From: an uncultured Alistipes sp.
GTDB lineage: Bacteria; Bacteroidota; Bacteroidia; Bacteroidales; UBA932
Length of the DNA: 64,000 bases
Assembly: GCA_900550465.1 (NCBI GenBank)
Contig: URSC01000010.1
Span: forward strand, 35,909 to 99,908
Direction: 5' to 3'
Made by a program: the position numbers and the translations under genes. Each line of letters starts with the position of its first letter. The first letter of the stretch is position 1. Below the pieces are notes generated by a model. The model made no database searches and was not told the origin of the DNA. It saw only the letters and a list, made by a program, of their open reading frames with translations. This document shows positions 8,944-17,918 of the stretch, in pieces.

Positions 8944-10392
8944 TTACAAACTGTCACCGAAGTCTTCCTTGAACCTGGCGACGAGGCGTTCGGGCCAGTC
9001 GCCGACGGGTTCCATCGGGGTGCGGAAGCAGCGCTGCATGCCGGGGATGTCGTGACAGCGGATGGCGCCGATGAGGCGGCGGTTGTCGTAGAGCCATTTC
9101 AGGCGGTCGAGGGCGTACATTGTCTGGGACAATGTCAGCACCTTGCGGGGAAATGCCATGCGGACGAGCTCCATATCTGCGATGAAGTCCGGATCGTCCT
9201 CCGAGACATCGGCGTAGGTGCCGCCGTCCATGGTCCTCACTCCGGAGCACAGGTAAATGGCTGCGGCGAGGGAACTGGCGGGCAGGTCCTTCACGGGCAG
9301 ATGGTCGCAGAACTTCTTAGCGTCTATCTGGGCTCCGAGCACACCCGGAGGGGTCACCATCGGGATGCCCATCCTGACGGCTTCATTCACGAAATACCTT
9401 ATGAACTCGGGGTTCTGGCAGATGTACTCCTCGTCAGTAGCCTCGTACAGTCCCTGGGCCATGGCCTCTATCTCCTTCATGGACATGCCGCCGTAGGTGA
9501 CGTAGCCCTCGAATACGGCCACCACCTGGTCCATCTTAAGTTTGTCCTGGTAGTTGTCGGTGGCGATGACGGCACCTCTGGTGCAGGAGAGCTTGCGGGC
9601 CGAGAAATAGACGATATCGGCCAGCGAACACATCTTCAGCAGGACTTCGCCCAGGGCTGCATGGGCGTACTCCGGCTCGCGCTGAATGATCAGCCAGGCG
9701 TTCTCTCCGAGCAGGCAGGCGTCAAGCAGCACCTTGATGCCGTGGCGGTCGGCCACCTTGCGCACCTCCATGAGGTTGGCCATCGAGAAGGGCTGTCCGC
9801 CGATAAGATTGGTGGAAGCCTCCATGCGGATGAAAGGTATGTGCTCCGCCCCGTACTGAGCGATGCACTCCTCCAGGCGGGCGATGTCGATATTGCCCTT
9901 GAACTGATTGTCTGAAGCGGAGGAGAAGGCCACTTCGGGGTCAACGAGATCGACGGGACGTCCGCCGTTGAGTTTTATGTGGTTGACGGTACTGCCGAAG
10001 TGGTAGTTCATGGGGACTATGTCCCCGGGCTTCAGGAAAGCCCGCATGATAACATTCTCGGCTGCGCGGCCCTGATGCGCGGGCACCACATATCGCTTGC
10101 CGAGCACGTCGAAGACGGCCTTCTCGAGCCGCTTGAACGACTCGCTGCCGGCGTATGCGTCGTCGGCCCGCATCATGGCGGCCAACTGCAGGTCGCTCAT
10201 GGCGTTGGTTCCGCTGTCGGTCAGCATGTCCAGATAGACATCCGCCGAATCCATGCGGTAGGTATTGAATCCGCCCTTCTTCAGGGCCTCCAGTCTTTCT
10301 TCGATAGGCAGAAGCCTCACCTTCTGCACGATACGCGCACGGTGGAACTCCAAGGGAATATCTATGCCAGTGTAGAACTTTACTTTCAGCAT
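8944..10392 (-). CDS. Tryptophanase/tyrosine phenol-lyase family PLP enzyme
   Basis: A 482-residue beta-eliminating lyase of the tryptophanase type. Recognisable parts: LLTDSGTNAMSD-like start (DMLTDSGTNAMSD), PAHQGRAAEN, VPMNYHF, RMEASTNLIGGQPFS, DACLLGENAW, and the PLP-lysine region FSARKLSCTRGA near residue 267. The family splits tryptophan or tyrosine into indole or phenol plus pyruvate and ammonia. Where tyrosine phenol-lyase has the ring-binding Arg (VRSMERG) this protein has VRTMDGG, so the substrate is open. It is the last gene of corA-ahcY-lyase. Confidence 0.82.
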   Translation of the reverse strand: MLKVKFYTGIDIPLEFHRARIVQKVRLLPIEERLEALKKGGFNTYRMDSADVYLDMLTDSGTNAMSDLQLAAMMRADDAYAGSESFKRLEKAVFDVLGKRYVVPAHQGRAAENVIMRAFLKPGDIVPMNYHFGSTVNHIKLNGGRPVDLVDPEVAFSSASDNQFKGNIDIARLEECIAQYGAEHIPFIRMEASTNLIGGQPFSMANLMEVRKVADRHGIKVLLDACLLGENAWLIIQREPEYAHAALGEVLLKMCSLADIVYFSARKLSCTRGAVIATDNYQDKLKMDQVVAVFEGYVTYGGMSMKEIEAMAQGLYEATDEEYICQNPEFIRYFVNEAVRMGIPMVTPPGVLGAQIDAKKFCDHLPVKDLPASSLAAAIYLCSGVRTMDGGTYADVSEDDPDFIADMELVRMAFPRKVLTLSQTMYALDRLKWLYDNRRLIGAIRCHDIPGMQRCFRTPMEPVGDWPERLVARFKEDFGDSL

Positions 10393-10434
10393 TTTTATAT
10401 TTTTTAAAATTTTTAAAATCTTCCGGAACTTCTG

Positions 10435-11676
10435 TTAATGACCGCCGTACAGGTATTCCTCCTGCTCGGGGGTCAGGGTGTCTATACCGGTGCCCCAGCT
10501 TTCGAGCTTCATCCGGGCCACCTCGGCGTCTATCTCCACCGGGACGCTTATGATGCGGGGCATGTCCTCTCCGCGGTGCCGTACCAGATAGCGGGCACCC
10601 AGGGCCTGGATGGCGAAGCTCATGTCCATGATCTCGGCGGGATGCCCGTCTCCCGAAGCCAGATTGACCAGACGGCCCTCGGCGAGAATGAACACGGAAC
10701 GGCCGTTGGAGAGACGGTAGCCCATGATATTGCTGCGGGCCTCCCACGACTCCACGGCCATGGCCTTGATACCGCGGACGTCCACCTCACTGTCGAAGTG
10801 TCCGGCGTTGCAGCAGATGGCTCCGTCCTTCATCTTCAGGAAGTGTGCGGGAGTGATGACGTCCTTACAGCCGGTCACGGTCACGAATATATCTCCTAAC
10901 TCCGCGGCCTGCTCCATCGGCATGACCTTGAATCCGTCCATGACAGCCTCTATGGCCTTGACCGGGTCGATCTCGGTGACGATGACCGAGGCTCCCAGCC
11001 CCTTGGCCCTCATGGCCACGCCCTTGCCGCACCAGCCGTATCCGGCCACCACGACATTCTTACCGGCCACGATGAGGTTGGTCGTGCGGTTGATGCCGTT
11101 CCATACGGACTGGCCTGTACCATAGCGGTTGTCGAAGAGGTATTTGCACTTGGCATTGTTGACCAGCACCATGGGGAAGCGCAGCTCCCCTGCCCTGGCC
11201 ATGGCCTCGAGCCTCATAACTCCGGTGGTGGTCTCCTCGCAGCCTCCGATGATTCCGGGGATGAGTTCCGGCATCTCGGTATGCAGGGTATGCACCAGGT
11301 CGCCTCCGTCGTCGATGATGATATTGGGTCCGCAGGAGACTACCTTGCGGATATTGTCCATGTATTCCTGCTCCGAGCAGCCGTACCAGGCGAATACCTC
11401 GAGGCCCTCGTGTACGAGAGCGGCGGCCACGTCGTCCTGGGTGGAAAGAGGATTGGAGCCGGTGATGTACATCTGCGCCCCGCCGGCGGCCAGGGTCTCG
11501 CAGAGGTAGGCCGTCTTGGCCTCCAGATGTATCGAGAGGGCTATTTTCAGTCCCTCGAAGGGTCTCTCTTCCTTGAATTTCTTCTCTATCCTGTTGAGCA
11601 GTGGCATGTTGGCCCTTACCCAGTCTATCTTGCGGCGGCCTTCGGCCCAGGTTTCAGGTTTCTTGATATCACTCAT
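10435..11676 (-). CDS. ahcY: S-adenosylhomocysteine hydrolase
   Basis: A 413-residue NAD-dependent enzyme that reversibly splits S-adenosylhomocysteine into adenosine and homocysteine, completing the methylation cycle. Visible are the substrate-binding LSIHLEAKTAYL, GCEETTTGV, the NNAKCKYLFDNRYG segment and the Rossmann motif VAGYGWCGKG near residue 212. The short length and the ending YLYGGH suggest the compact form without the roughly 40-residue insert of eukaryotic enzymes. It starts 3 nt after corA and precedes the lyase by 42 nt. Confidence 0.95.
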   Translation of the reverse strand: MSDIKKPETWAEGRRKIDWVRANMPLLNRIEKKFKEERPFEGLKIALSIHLEAKTAYLCETLAAGGAQMYITGSNPLSTQDDVAAALVHEGLEVFAWYGCSEQEYMDNIRKVVSCGPNIIIDDGGDLVHTLHTEMPELIPGIIGGCEETTTGVMRLEAMARAGELRFPMVLVNNAKCKYLFDNRYGTGQSVWNGINRTTNLIVAGKNVVVAGYGWCGKGVAMRAKGLGASVIVTEIDPVKAIEAVMDGFKVMPMEQAAELGDIFVTVTGCKDVITPAHFLKMKDGAICCNAGHFDSEVDVRGIKAMAVESWEARSNIMGYRLSNGRSVFILAEGRLVNLASGDGHPAEIMDMSFAIQALGARYLVRHRGEDMPRIISVPVEIDAEVARMKLESWGTGIDTLTPEQEEYLYGGH

Positions 11677-11679
11677 ATT

Positions 11680-12630
11680 CTAAAGCATTCTTCGTTTTCG
11701 GAAAACCAAAATTACTACAAAAATCGCAACAATCATCAACGCCAGCAGAATAAAAAAGTCCGCCAGTCCGCTGCCGGCCACCGGCAGGTTGATATTCATG
11801 CCGTAGATGGACGCTATGAGGGTCGGCGGCATCAGGAGCAGGGACACGAAGGTAAAGACCTTCATGATGCGGTTCTGCTCGAGGTTGATCAGACCGACTA
11901 CTGTGTTCTGGAGGTAGTCCAGACGCTCGAAGCTGAAGTTGGTATGGTTGAGCAGGGACACGATGTCCTTGTTGATGACCGAAAGTTTCGGAAAGATATC
12001 GCGGGGGAACTTGTCGCTCTTCATGATGGAGGATATCATCCTCTGCTTGTCGACCACGTTCTCGCGCACCAGCATGGTGTTCTCCTGCAGCTGGTTGATA
12101 TCTAAGAGGAACTCCTCGTTGACATCCTTGCCGGCACTGACCTTCTTGCTGTAGGTGTCTATCTCCTTGGACATGAGCTCGATCATGTCGGCATCGAGGT
12201 CGATTCGGTTCTCCACGATGCCGATCAGGACGTGATAGCCTGTGGGATAGAGCCGGCTGTTGACCTGTATCCTGCGCTGTATGTCCGAGAAGCTGCGCAA
12301 CTGCACGTTCCTGATGGACACGATGATACCCTCGCAGAGAATGAACGAGACAGCTTCCATCGAGTACTCGTCCGGGCCGGGAATCAGGAAGTTGGTGTTG
12401 ACGGAGATGGTCGTCTCGGTCTCGGAGTAGCGGGACGATGACTCGATCTCCTCGGCCTGGGCCCTGGAGGACAGGGAGGTATCGAGGAAAGCCTCGACCG
12501 CGCGTTTCTCGTCTCCGTCCGGGGAGAAAAGGTCAATCCAGATTACATCGTCCATTCCCAGTTCATCCAGAAATACTACGGACTGGGAGATGGATATCTT
12601 GCCTTTGTCTTTATAGAATATCTGTATCAT
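11680..12630 (-). CDS. corA: CorA-type magnesium/cobalt channel
   Basis: A 316-residue protein with a large cytoplasmic N-terminal domain and two C-terminal membrane helices. The signature YGMNINLP lies near residue 280, after the pore helix VFTFVSLLLMPPTLIASI; the end is basic (FRKRRML). CorA forms pentamers that import Mg2+. First gene of the corA-ahcY-lyase unit, with a long leader and its own promoter at 12774-12805. Confidence 0.94.
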   Translation of the reverse strand: MIQIFYKDKGKISISQSVVFLDELGMDDVIWIDLFSPDGDEKRAVEAFLDTSLSSRAQAEEIESSSRYSETETTISVNTNFLIPGPDEYSMEAVSFILCEGIIVSIRNVQLRSFSDIQRRIQVNSRLYPTGYHVLIGIVENRIDLDADMIELMSKEIDTYSKKVSAGKDVNEEFLLDINQLQENTMLVRENVVDKQRMISSIMKSDKFPRDIFPKLSVINKDIVSLLNHTNFSFERLDYLQNTVVGLINLEQNRIMKVFTFVSLLLMPPTLIASIYGMNINLPVAGSGLADFFILLALMIVAIFVVILVFRKRRML

Positions 12631-12770
12631 GCTTCTTTCGGAGTTTGATGATGGTTAAATTGATGGGTAATACTCTCCCGCTGGAGAGCGCCGGACTCAC
12701 CAATAACATCGGACTCTGAACTCGAAAGGCTTGAATTTCAACTCTATAAACTTAATTCGTTAATACTCGG
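12631..12770 (-). promoter_or_regulatory. Leader of the corA-ahcY-lyase mRNA with hairpin
   Basis: The roughly 140-nt untranslated region between the promoter and corA contains a short hairpin (CTCTCC, 3-nt loop, GGGAGAG on the minus strand, about 12672-12690). No known riboswitch class was recognised. Because the unit carries Mg2+ transport and S-adenosylhomocysteine genes, a sensor for either would make sense, but that is only a guess. Confidence 0.25.
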
Positions 12771-12773
12771 CCG

Positions 12774-12805
12774 CAAATATACAAATTACCCGCCAAAATC
12801 GGCAA
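12774..12805 (-). promoter_or_regulatory. Bacteroidota-type promoter for corA operon
   Basis: On the minus strand TTGC (12805-12802), 20 nt, TAtaTTTG (12781-12774). Confidence 0.65.
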
Positions 12806-12825
12806 TTTTTCTCAAGCAGCCGGAT

Positions 12826-13401
12826 TTACACAGACAGGTGCTCGATGAGAATTTTCGCTCCGATGGCGATAAGGATGAGGCCGCCGAGGATTTCGGACTT
12901 CCTGCCGATACCGGCTCCGAGGCGGCGGCCGCCGAGCAGACCGGCGAGGGAGGCCAGGGCCGTGCAGGCCAGCACCATAGCCGTGGTGATGCCTATCTTG
13001 AGGAATGACAGCTTGATCATGGCCAGGGATATGCCGACTGCCACGGCATCGATGCTGGTAGCCACGGACAGGAGCACGAGCTGCCTGGTATTCAGCAGCG
13101 ACGTGCCGGACACTTCCTCCTCTTTCTTGGAGCAGCCCTCGATTATCATCTTCACCCCGATGTAGCCCAGCAGGACGAATGCCACCCAGTGGTCCACCTT
13201 CGAGATGTAGTCGCTCACGCTGTAGCCCAGCAGCCAGCCTGCAAAGGTGAGTCCGGCCTGGAACACTGCAAAACAGAAAATAATCCGCAGAATCTGCCTG
13301 ACACACAGACTGCCGCGGGTACATATCCCGCCGGTAAGCGAGACCGCGAAAGTATCGAAGCACAGACCTGCCGCGAGAAGAAAAAGTTCGATATAGCTCA
13401 T
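12826..13401 (-). CDS. mntP: MntP-type manganese exporter
   Basis: A 191-residue inner-membrane protein with six predicted helices and the two family repeats: GLCFDTFAVSLTGG near the N-terminus and SVATSIDAVAVGISLA in the middle, each with the conserved Asp of MntP (YebN). The family exports Mn2+. Its start overlaps the recR stop by 4 nt (ATGA), so it is translated with recR. No yybP-ykoY-like manganese riboswitch was seen, as expected for an internal gene. Confidence 0.92.
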   Translation of the reverse strand: MSYIELFLLAAGLCFDTFAVSLTGGICTRGSLCVRQILRIIFCFAVFQAGLTFAGWLLGYSVSDYISKVDHWVAFVLLGYIGVKMIIEGCSKKEEEVSGTSLLNTRQLVLLSVATSIDAVAVGISLAMIKLSFLKIGITTAMVLACTALASLAGLLGGRRLGAGIGRKSEILGGLILIAIGAKILIEHLSV

Positions 13402-13994
13402 AACAAAGGCGTACGGTTCTTGATGGACATTCCGAGCGTCAGCGAATCGGCATTCTCGAGGTCGTCCCCGAAGCCCACCCCGCGGGCGATAGCCGTCACA
13501 CGCACTCCGGTACGGGCCAGCAGCCGGTTGATATAGAACGAGGTGGTCTCACCGGCCATCCCCTTGCCTATCGCGATGATCACCTCCCTGACATCAGGCG
13601 AAGACGCCCTCTCCACCAGCGAGTCGAGCGGCAGGTCATCCGGACCGATACCGTCCATGGGCGATATCACCCCTCCCAGCACATGGTAGACCCCGTTGTA
13701 CTCCCCCGTCTCCTCGATACTCATCACATCCTGTATATTCTCCACCACGAGGATAGTCGAGCGGTCCCGCCGGGAATCCGCGCATATCGGGCATATCTCC
13801 TCCTCCGAGAGCATATTGCATATCCGGCAGTAACGGGCCTCGGTGCGGAGCCGTATCAGGGCATTGCCCATCCGGAGGGTCTCCTCCTCGGGCCGCCGCA
13901 GCAGGAAGAGCGCCATCCTCATGGCCGTCACCTTCCCTATTCCGGGCACTGAGCTGAGCGCGTCCACCGCCTCCTGTAATAAAGGTATCATCAT
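13398..13994 (-). CDS. recR: Recombination mediator RecR
   Basis: A 198-residue protein acting with RecO in loading RecA at gaps. An N-terminal helix-hairpin-helix (SSVPGIGKVTAMRMA) is followed by a C4 zinc finger (CRICNMLSEEEICPIC) and a Toprim domain with VVENIQDVMSIE and the later GETTSFYI. Normal family length. Upstream lies the BadF-type kinase; downstream mntP overlaps by 4 nt. Confidence 0.96.
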   Translation of the reverse strand: MMIPLLQEAVDALSSVPGIGKVTAMRMALFLLRRPEEETLRMGNALIRLRTEARYCRICNMLSEEEICPICADSRRDRSTILVVENIQDVMSIEETGEYNGVYHVLGGVISPMDGIGPDDLPLDSLVERASSPDVREVIIAIGKGMAGETTSFYINRLLARTGVRVTAIARGVGFGDDLENADSLTLGMSIKNRTPLL

Positions 13995-14006
13995 AACTTC
14001 AAATCG

Positions 14007-14849
14007 TCACTCTATCATTTTGGAAAAATAACGTTCCAGGCCGTCCCCCGCCCCCGGAGCAGTCAGCACCCGGCACACACCACACTCCGCCGCAACCTCC
14101 CGTAAGATGTCTCCGTATGCGCATGCCACCGATCCGACCGCCGCAAGAGGCAGGTCAGGACGGCCGTAGCGCAACACATTGCGCTCCAGAAAAAGACGGA
14201 ACCCATTTGCCACCAGACCTCGGACATATGTACAATCCTTCCGCCGCCCCAGGAAAAGGGAGAACGAAGCCAGGTACCGCGAGGGCATCTCTCCTCCGTA
14301 GACCCGGCTGACCACCGCCGGATAGTCGAGTCCCGGGGACTCCTCCCGCAGAGCAATTTCCAATTCCTGAGGCAGCAGTCCCTTGATGTAGTCCGCCAGC
14401 AGCATTTTTCCGAGCCAGGCCCCGCTGCCCTCGTCCCCGAGGATGAAGCCTCCGGCCGGAATGTTCCGGACCATCCGTCCTCCGAGGTACAGCCCGCTGT
14501 TGGAGCCTGTCCCCAGGATTGCCGCGACTCCGTCCTTATCACCGAGCAGGGCAATGGCGGCTGCCTCCAGGTCAGAACCGGCCGTCACCTCACATCCCGG
14601 AAGTACGGCCCGCAGAGCCTGACGGACCTTCTCCCCGGCAGCCTCCGAGACCACCCCGGCACCGTAAAAATACACCCGGATGCCCGGTCCTTCAACACCC
14701 TTCAGAGCTTCGGCAAAGACTCCGCGCATAGCCTCAACCTTCTGAAGCACAGGATTGACCCCCGGAGACACCAGCCTCCGGACGGGCTCATCCCGCCTCA
14801 GGATCCTCCAGTCGATGGAGGTCGAACCGCTGTCCGCCGTGATTATCAT
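14007..14849 (-). CDS. BadF/BadG/BcrA-type N-acetylglucosamine kinase-like ATPase
   Basis: A 280-residue member of the ASKHA kinase superfamily. The N-terminal phosphate loop ADSGSTSIDW, the second loop AILGTGSNSGLYL and the motif GGFILGDEGSGAWLGK identify the GlcNAc-kinase-like BadF branch, which phosphorylates amino sugars. The exact sugar cannot be told. An earlier in-frame start (14879) is rejected in favour of ATG 14849, which starts directly at the phosphate-1 strand. It is divergent from the DUF2400 gene and 12 nt upstream of recR. Confidence 0.82.
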   Translation of the reverse strand: MIITADSGSTSIDWRILRRDEPVRRLVSPGVNPVLQKVEAMRGVFAEALKGVEGPGIRVYFYGAGVVSEAAGEKVRQALRAVLPGCEVTAGSDLEAAAIALLGDKDGVAAILGTGSNSGLYLGGRMVRNIPAGGFILGDEGSGAWLGKMLLADYIKGLLPQELEIALREESPGLDYPAVVSRVYGGEMPSRYLASFSLFLGRRKDCTYVRGLVANGFRLFLERNVLRYGRPDLPLAAVGSVACAYGDILREVAAECGVCRVLTAPGAGDGLERYFSKMIE

Positions 14850-14896
14850 TGCCGTCGAGTCATTATATTTGCACGGCAAAAATAGTCAAAAAAAGC

Positions 14897-15604
14897 ATGA
14901 ATGAAACTGAAGTGACACGGCTGCTGCGGGAATACGCGGCGCAATACAATGACTGGAAATATTTTACCGGCGACCCGATAATCTTCCCCAAGCACTTTGC
15001 CGGCCTGATGGCTGAGGGAAGGGCAAACCTCCAGGACGTGGAGGTGGCGGCGGCTGTGGCAGCCCATCTGGCCTGGGGCCGCAGGGAGATGATAGTCAGG
15101 GACTGCCGCAGGGCAATGGACGAGATGGGATGGCAACCCTACGAATATGTCATGGCGGGAGAGTACCGCAGCGACAGTACCTCCCTGCATCGTACTGTCA
15201 GATGGTCGGAGTTCGCGGGCATCTGCGGCAGGCTCAGGGAATTCTACCGTGACAATGAGAGCCTCGAGGTCCTCACCCCGGGACAGATGCGCGTCCGCGT
15301 CTACGGGCAGAAGGACGACCCTTCGGCAGCCAACAAGAAGATTCACATGCTGAGGCGGTGGATGGTCCGGGACGACGGAAAGGTGGACCTGGGACTGTGG
15401 AAGAGCATAGACAAGCGGGGACTGATCATCCCGTTGGACGTGCATGTGCACCGGAGTGCGGCGAATTTGGGTATAACTGCAAGGCGCAGCGCGGATATCA
15501 GGACTGCCGAGGAGATAACCCGTTTCCTGCTGAAAGTATTCCCGGAAGACCCTGTACTGGGAGATTTCGCTCTTTTCGCCGTGGCGGCATCGGGCGGATG
15601 TTGA
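14897..15604 (+). CDS. TIGR02757/DUF2400 family protein
   Basis: A 235-residue protein of a widespread, uncharacterised Bacteroidota family. It shows the family pattern: DPIIFPKHF near the start, AHLAWGRREMIVRD, and the centre-to-end motifs KRGLIIPLDVHVHR and a helical C-terminus (FPEDPVLGDFALF), reminiscent of a helix-hairpin-helix DNA glycosylase fold. The ATG at 14897 removes 16 unlike residues of the longer frame. A TAtaTTTG box at 14864-14871 could be its -7 element. Confidence 0.8.
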   Translation: MNETEVTRLLREYAAQYNDWKYFTGDPIIFPKHFAGLMAEGRANLQDVEVAAAVAAHLAWGRREMIVRDCRRAMDEMGWQPYEYVMAGEYRSDSTSLHRTVRWSEFAGICGRLREFYRDNESLEVLTPGQMRVRVYGQKDDPSAANKKIHMLRRWMVRDDGKVDLGLWKSIDKRGLIIPLDVHVHRSAANLGITARRSADIRTAEEITRFLLKVFPEDPVLGDFALFAVAASGGC

Positions 15605-15676
15605 AAACTTTTTCGCAAATTGTGCCGGATTTTTGAGGTTTTTTCATTATTTTTGTAAGCAGTTGTGTTATGAAGT

Positions 15677-16264
15677 ATGCCTAAGTTATTCATCATTTCA
15701 GGTTGCAACGGTGCGGGTAAGACGACAGCTTCCTACACCATTCTTCCGAATATGCTGAACTGCGGCAACTTCGTAAACGCGGACGAGATAGCGCGGGGCC
15801 TCTCTCCCTTCAACCCGGAGAAGGCCGCGATACAGGCGGGAAGGATAATGCTGGCCAGAGTGGAGGAACTGATAAACGAAGGGCAGGATTTCGCGATAGA
15901 GACGACGCTGGCCACCAGAAGCTACGTGAACCTCATCCGCAACGCCCAGAGCCGGGGCTATATAGTGACCCTGCTCTACTTCTGGCTGAACATGCCGTCG
16001 CTGGCCGTTGAGAGGGTCAGGCTGAGGGTGCAGTCCGGAGGGCACAACGTAAGCGAGGAGAGTATCCGGCGCCGGTACGACATGGGTATCAAGAACCTGT
16101 TCCACCTGTACATACCGGTCTGCGAATACTGGATGATCATAGACAACTCCAACTCACCTGTGATCATCTGCGAGGGAGGAAAAGACATAACGACGAAAAT
16201 ACATAACAAAACCTTGTTCAACCAATTGATCAATTATGAGCGAACTAGAATCACGGGAGCTTAG
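15677..16264 (+). CDS. Zeta-toxin-like AAA ATPase/kinase
   Basis: A 195-residue P-loop protein. The Walker A GCNGAGKTT lies at residues 9-17, NADEIARGLSPF follows as in zeta toxins, IETTLATRSY matches the helical substrate-side motif, and YFWLNMPSLAVERVRLRV gives the Arg-rich lid. Zeta toxins phosphorylate UDP-N-acetylglucosamine, but many chromosomal relatives have unknown targets. The next small gene begins inside its 3' end (29-nt overlap), suggesting a coupled two-gene unit. A TATTTTTG box sits at 15648-15655. Confidence 0.82.
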   Translation: MPKLFIISGCNGAGKTTASYTILPNMLNCGNFVNADEIARGLSPFNPEKAAIQAGRIMLARVEELINEGQDFAIETTLATRSYVNLIRNAQSRGYIVTLLYFWLNMPSLAVERVRLRVQSGGHNVSEESIRRRYDMGIKNLFHLYIPVCEYWMIIDNSNSPVIICEGGKDITTKIHNKTLFNQLINYERTRITGA

Positions 16265-16391
16265 AGACAATATCCTCGACGGTCTGAACGCCACGTTCCA
16301 GAACCTGGTCAAGGAGAAGAAGAAGACCAACTCCGAACTGGCTTTCGTCCAGAACGGCAAGCTGGTCAAGGTCAAGGCTACCAACATCTAA
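16236..16391 (+). CDS. Small partner protein of the zeta-like ATPase (51 aa)
   Basis: An ATG inside the end of the zeta-like gene opens a 51-residue frame, followed by a clear terminator. The product is charged: an acidic N-terminus, a Lys-rich middle (LVKEKKKTNSELAF) and the end VQNGKLVKVKATNI. Small proteins with an NGK(I/L)VK-type end sit next to zeta-like ATPases in other genomes (from memory), so it may be an antitoxin or accessory protein. Overlap, codon use and the following terminator argue that it is real. Confidence 0.7.
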   Translation: MSELESRELRDNILDGLNATFQNLVKEKKKTNSELAFVQNGKLVKVKATNI

Positions 16392-16423
16392 TTTATCTCA
16401 GACTCTGCTACACAAAAAGAGTT

Positions 16424-16460
16424 AAAAGGGGCTTGTGCTTCCAGCTGAGCCCCTTTTATT
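16424..16460 (+). terminator. Terminator after zeta-like/small gene pair
   Basis: Stem AAAAGGGGCT (16424-16433) against AGCCCCTTTT (16448-16457), 14-nt loop, T-rich end. Confidence 0.88.
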
Positions 16461-16472
16461 TGAACGCAAGAC

Positions 16473-17918
16473 ATGAACAGTTCCAGACCAGACACATCAT
16501 ATTCCGGAATATTCGGCATCGGGCCTTCCGAGGCCCGCAGACTGCTGTCCGCAGCCCTTTCCAAAGGCGGGGACTACGCCGACATCTTCTGCGAGCACAC
16601 CGTCAACAATGAGCTCTCGCTCCGGGACGGAGAAGTCAACTCCGCCCGCTCCAACATCGATTTCGGCGTCGGCATCCGCGTCCTGAGCGGAGACCGCACC
16701 GGCTACGCTTTCTCGGAGAGCACCCGCATGGAGGATCTGATGAGGGCCGCCTCCACAGCCGCCGAGATAGCCCGGGACTCATCCTCGAAGGTGAACCTGC
16801 CGGAAGACTGCACGCCGGTGGATTCCGCCAATCACTATCCCCTGCTTTCGGACTCTTCCGACTGGGAGCGGCACACCGTAGAAGAGAAAAAGGAATACCT
16901 CCTGATGCTCCGCGACCTGATACAGCAGGCTTCGGAGAGGGTCATCAACATCACCGGCCGCATCGGGGACCAGCAGACCCGCATCCTCTTCTTCAACTCC
17001 TTAGGACAATGCTTTACTGACATGCGCCCCATGGCCCTTATGTCAGCTACCGTGGTGATGCAGGAGGGCAGCCGGATGGAGAACTTTTACGCATCCAAGA
17101 GTTACCGCAAGGGCTTCGACTTCCTGTCTCAGGAACTCGTACAGGCCCTGGCCGACGATGTCGTGAAAGGCTGCAACCGCCTCTTCGAGGCCTCGCGTCC
17201 GCCCTGCGGGGAAATGCCCGTGGTCATGGGTGCCGGAGGCTCCGGCATACTGCTGCACGAAGCCATAGGCCACTCCTTCGAGGCCGACTTCAACCGCAAG
17301 GGCACATCGATCTTCTCCGACCGCATGGGCAAGCTCATCTGCAACCCAGACATCAACATAGTGGACGACGGCACCCTGCCCTATTTCCGCGGCTCGGTCA
17401 ACGTGGATGACGAGGGCGTTCCGGGCCAGAAGACCTACATGGTCCGCAACGGAGTGCTCAACTCCTATCTCCACGACCGCATCAGCGCCCGGCACTACGG
17501 GGTCGCCCCCACCGGCAACGGCCGCCGCGAATCCTTCCGCTACATGCCCATCCCGAGGATGCGCTCCACCTACATGGAGAACGGCCCGGCCACCGAGGAG
17601 GACCTGATCCGCTCGGTGAAAAAGGGCATCTACGTGGACAATTTCGCCAACGGTCAGGTCCAGATAGGCGCCGGAGACTTCACATTCTACGTCAAGTCCG
17701 GATACATGATAGAGGACGGACACCTGACCCGTCCCATCAAGGACACCAACATCATCGGCAACGGTCCGGAGGCCCTGGCGGCCATCACCGGCGTGGCCGG
17801 CAACCTCATAGTGGACGACAGCACCTGGACCTGCGGCAAAGGGCAGTACTGCCCCGTATCCTGCGGCATGCCGTCAGTCCTGGTCAGCAAACTTAATGTA
17901 GGAGGCATCAATGAATAA
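16473..17918 (+). CDS. tldD: TldD metalloprotease subunit
   Basis: A 481-residue TldD/PmbA protein. The zinc motif HEAIGH (starting at residue 262) within GSGILLHEAIGHSFEADF marks it as the catalytic TldD subunit. TldD with TldE forms a heterodimer that cleaves unfolded peptides and matures some modified peptides. Its stop lies 8 nt inside the tldE frame, and it follows the upstream terminator closely. No precursor peptide gene was found beside it. Confidence 0.95.
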   Translation: MNSSRPDTSYSGIFGIGPSEARRLLSAALSKGGDYADIFCEHTVNNELSLRDGEVNSARSNIDFGVGIRVLSGDRTGYAFSESTRMEDLMRAASTAAEIARDSSSKVNLPEDCTPVDSANHYPLLSDSSDWERHTVEEKKEYLLMLRDLIQQASERVINITGRIGDQQTRILFFNSLGQCFTDMRPMALMSATVVMQEGSRMENFYASKSYRKGFDFLSQELVQALADDVVKGCNRLFEASRPPCGEMPVVMGAGGSGILLHEAIGHSFEADFNRKGTSIFSDRMGKLICNPDINIVDDGTLPYFRGSVNVDDEGVPGQKTYMVRNGVLNSYLHDRISARHYGVAPTGNGRRESFRYMPIPRMRSTYMENGPATEEDLIRSVKKGIYVDNFANGQVQIGAGDFTFYVKSGYMIEDGHLTRPIKDTNIIGNGPEALAAITGVAGNLIVDDSTWTCGKGQYCPVSCGMPSVLVSKLNVGGINE

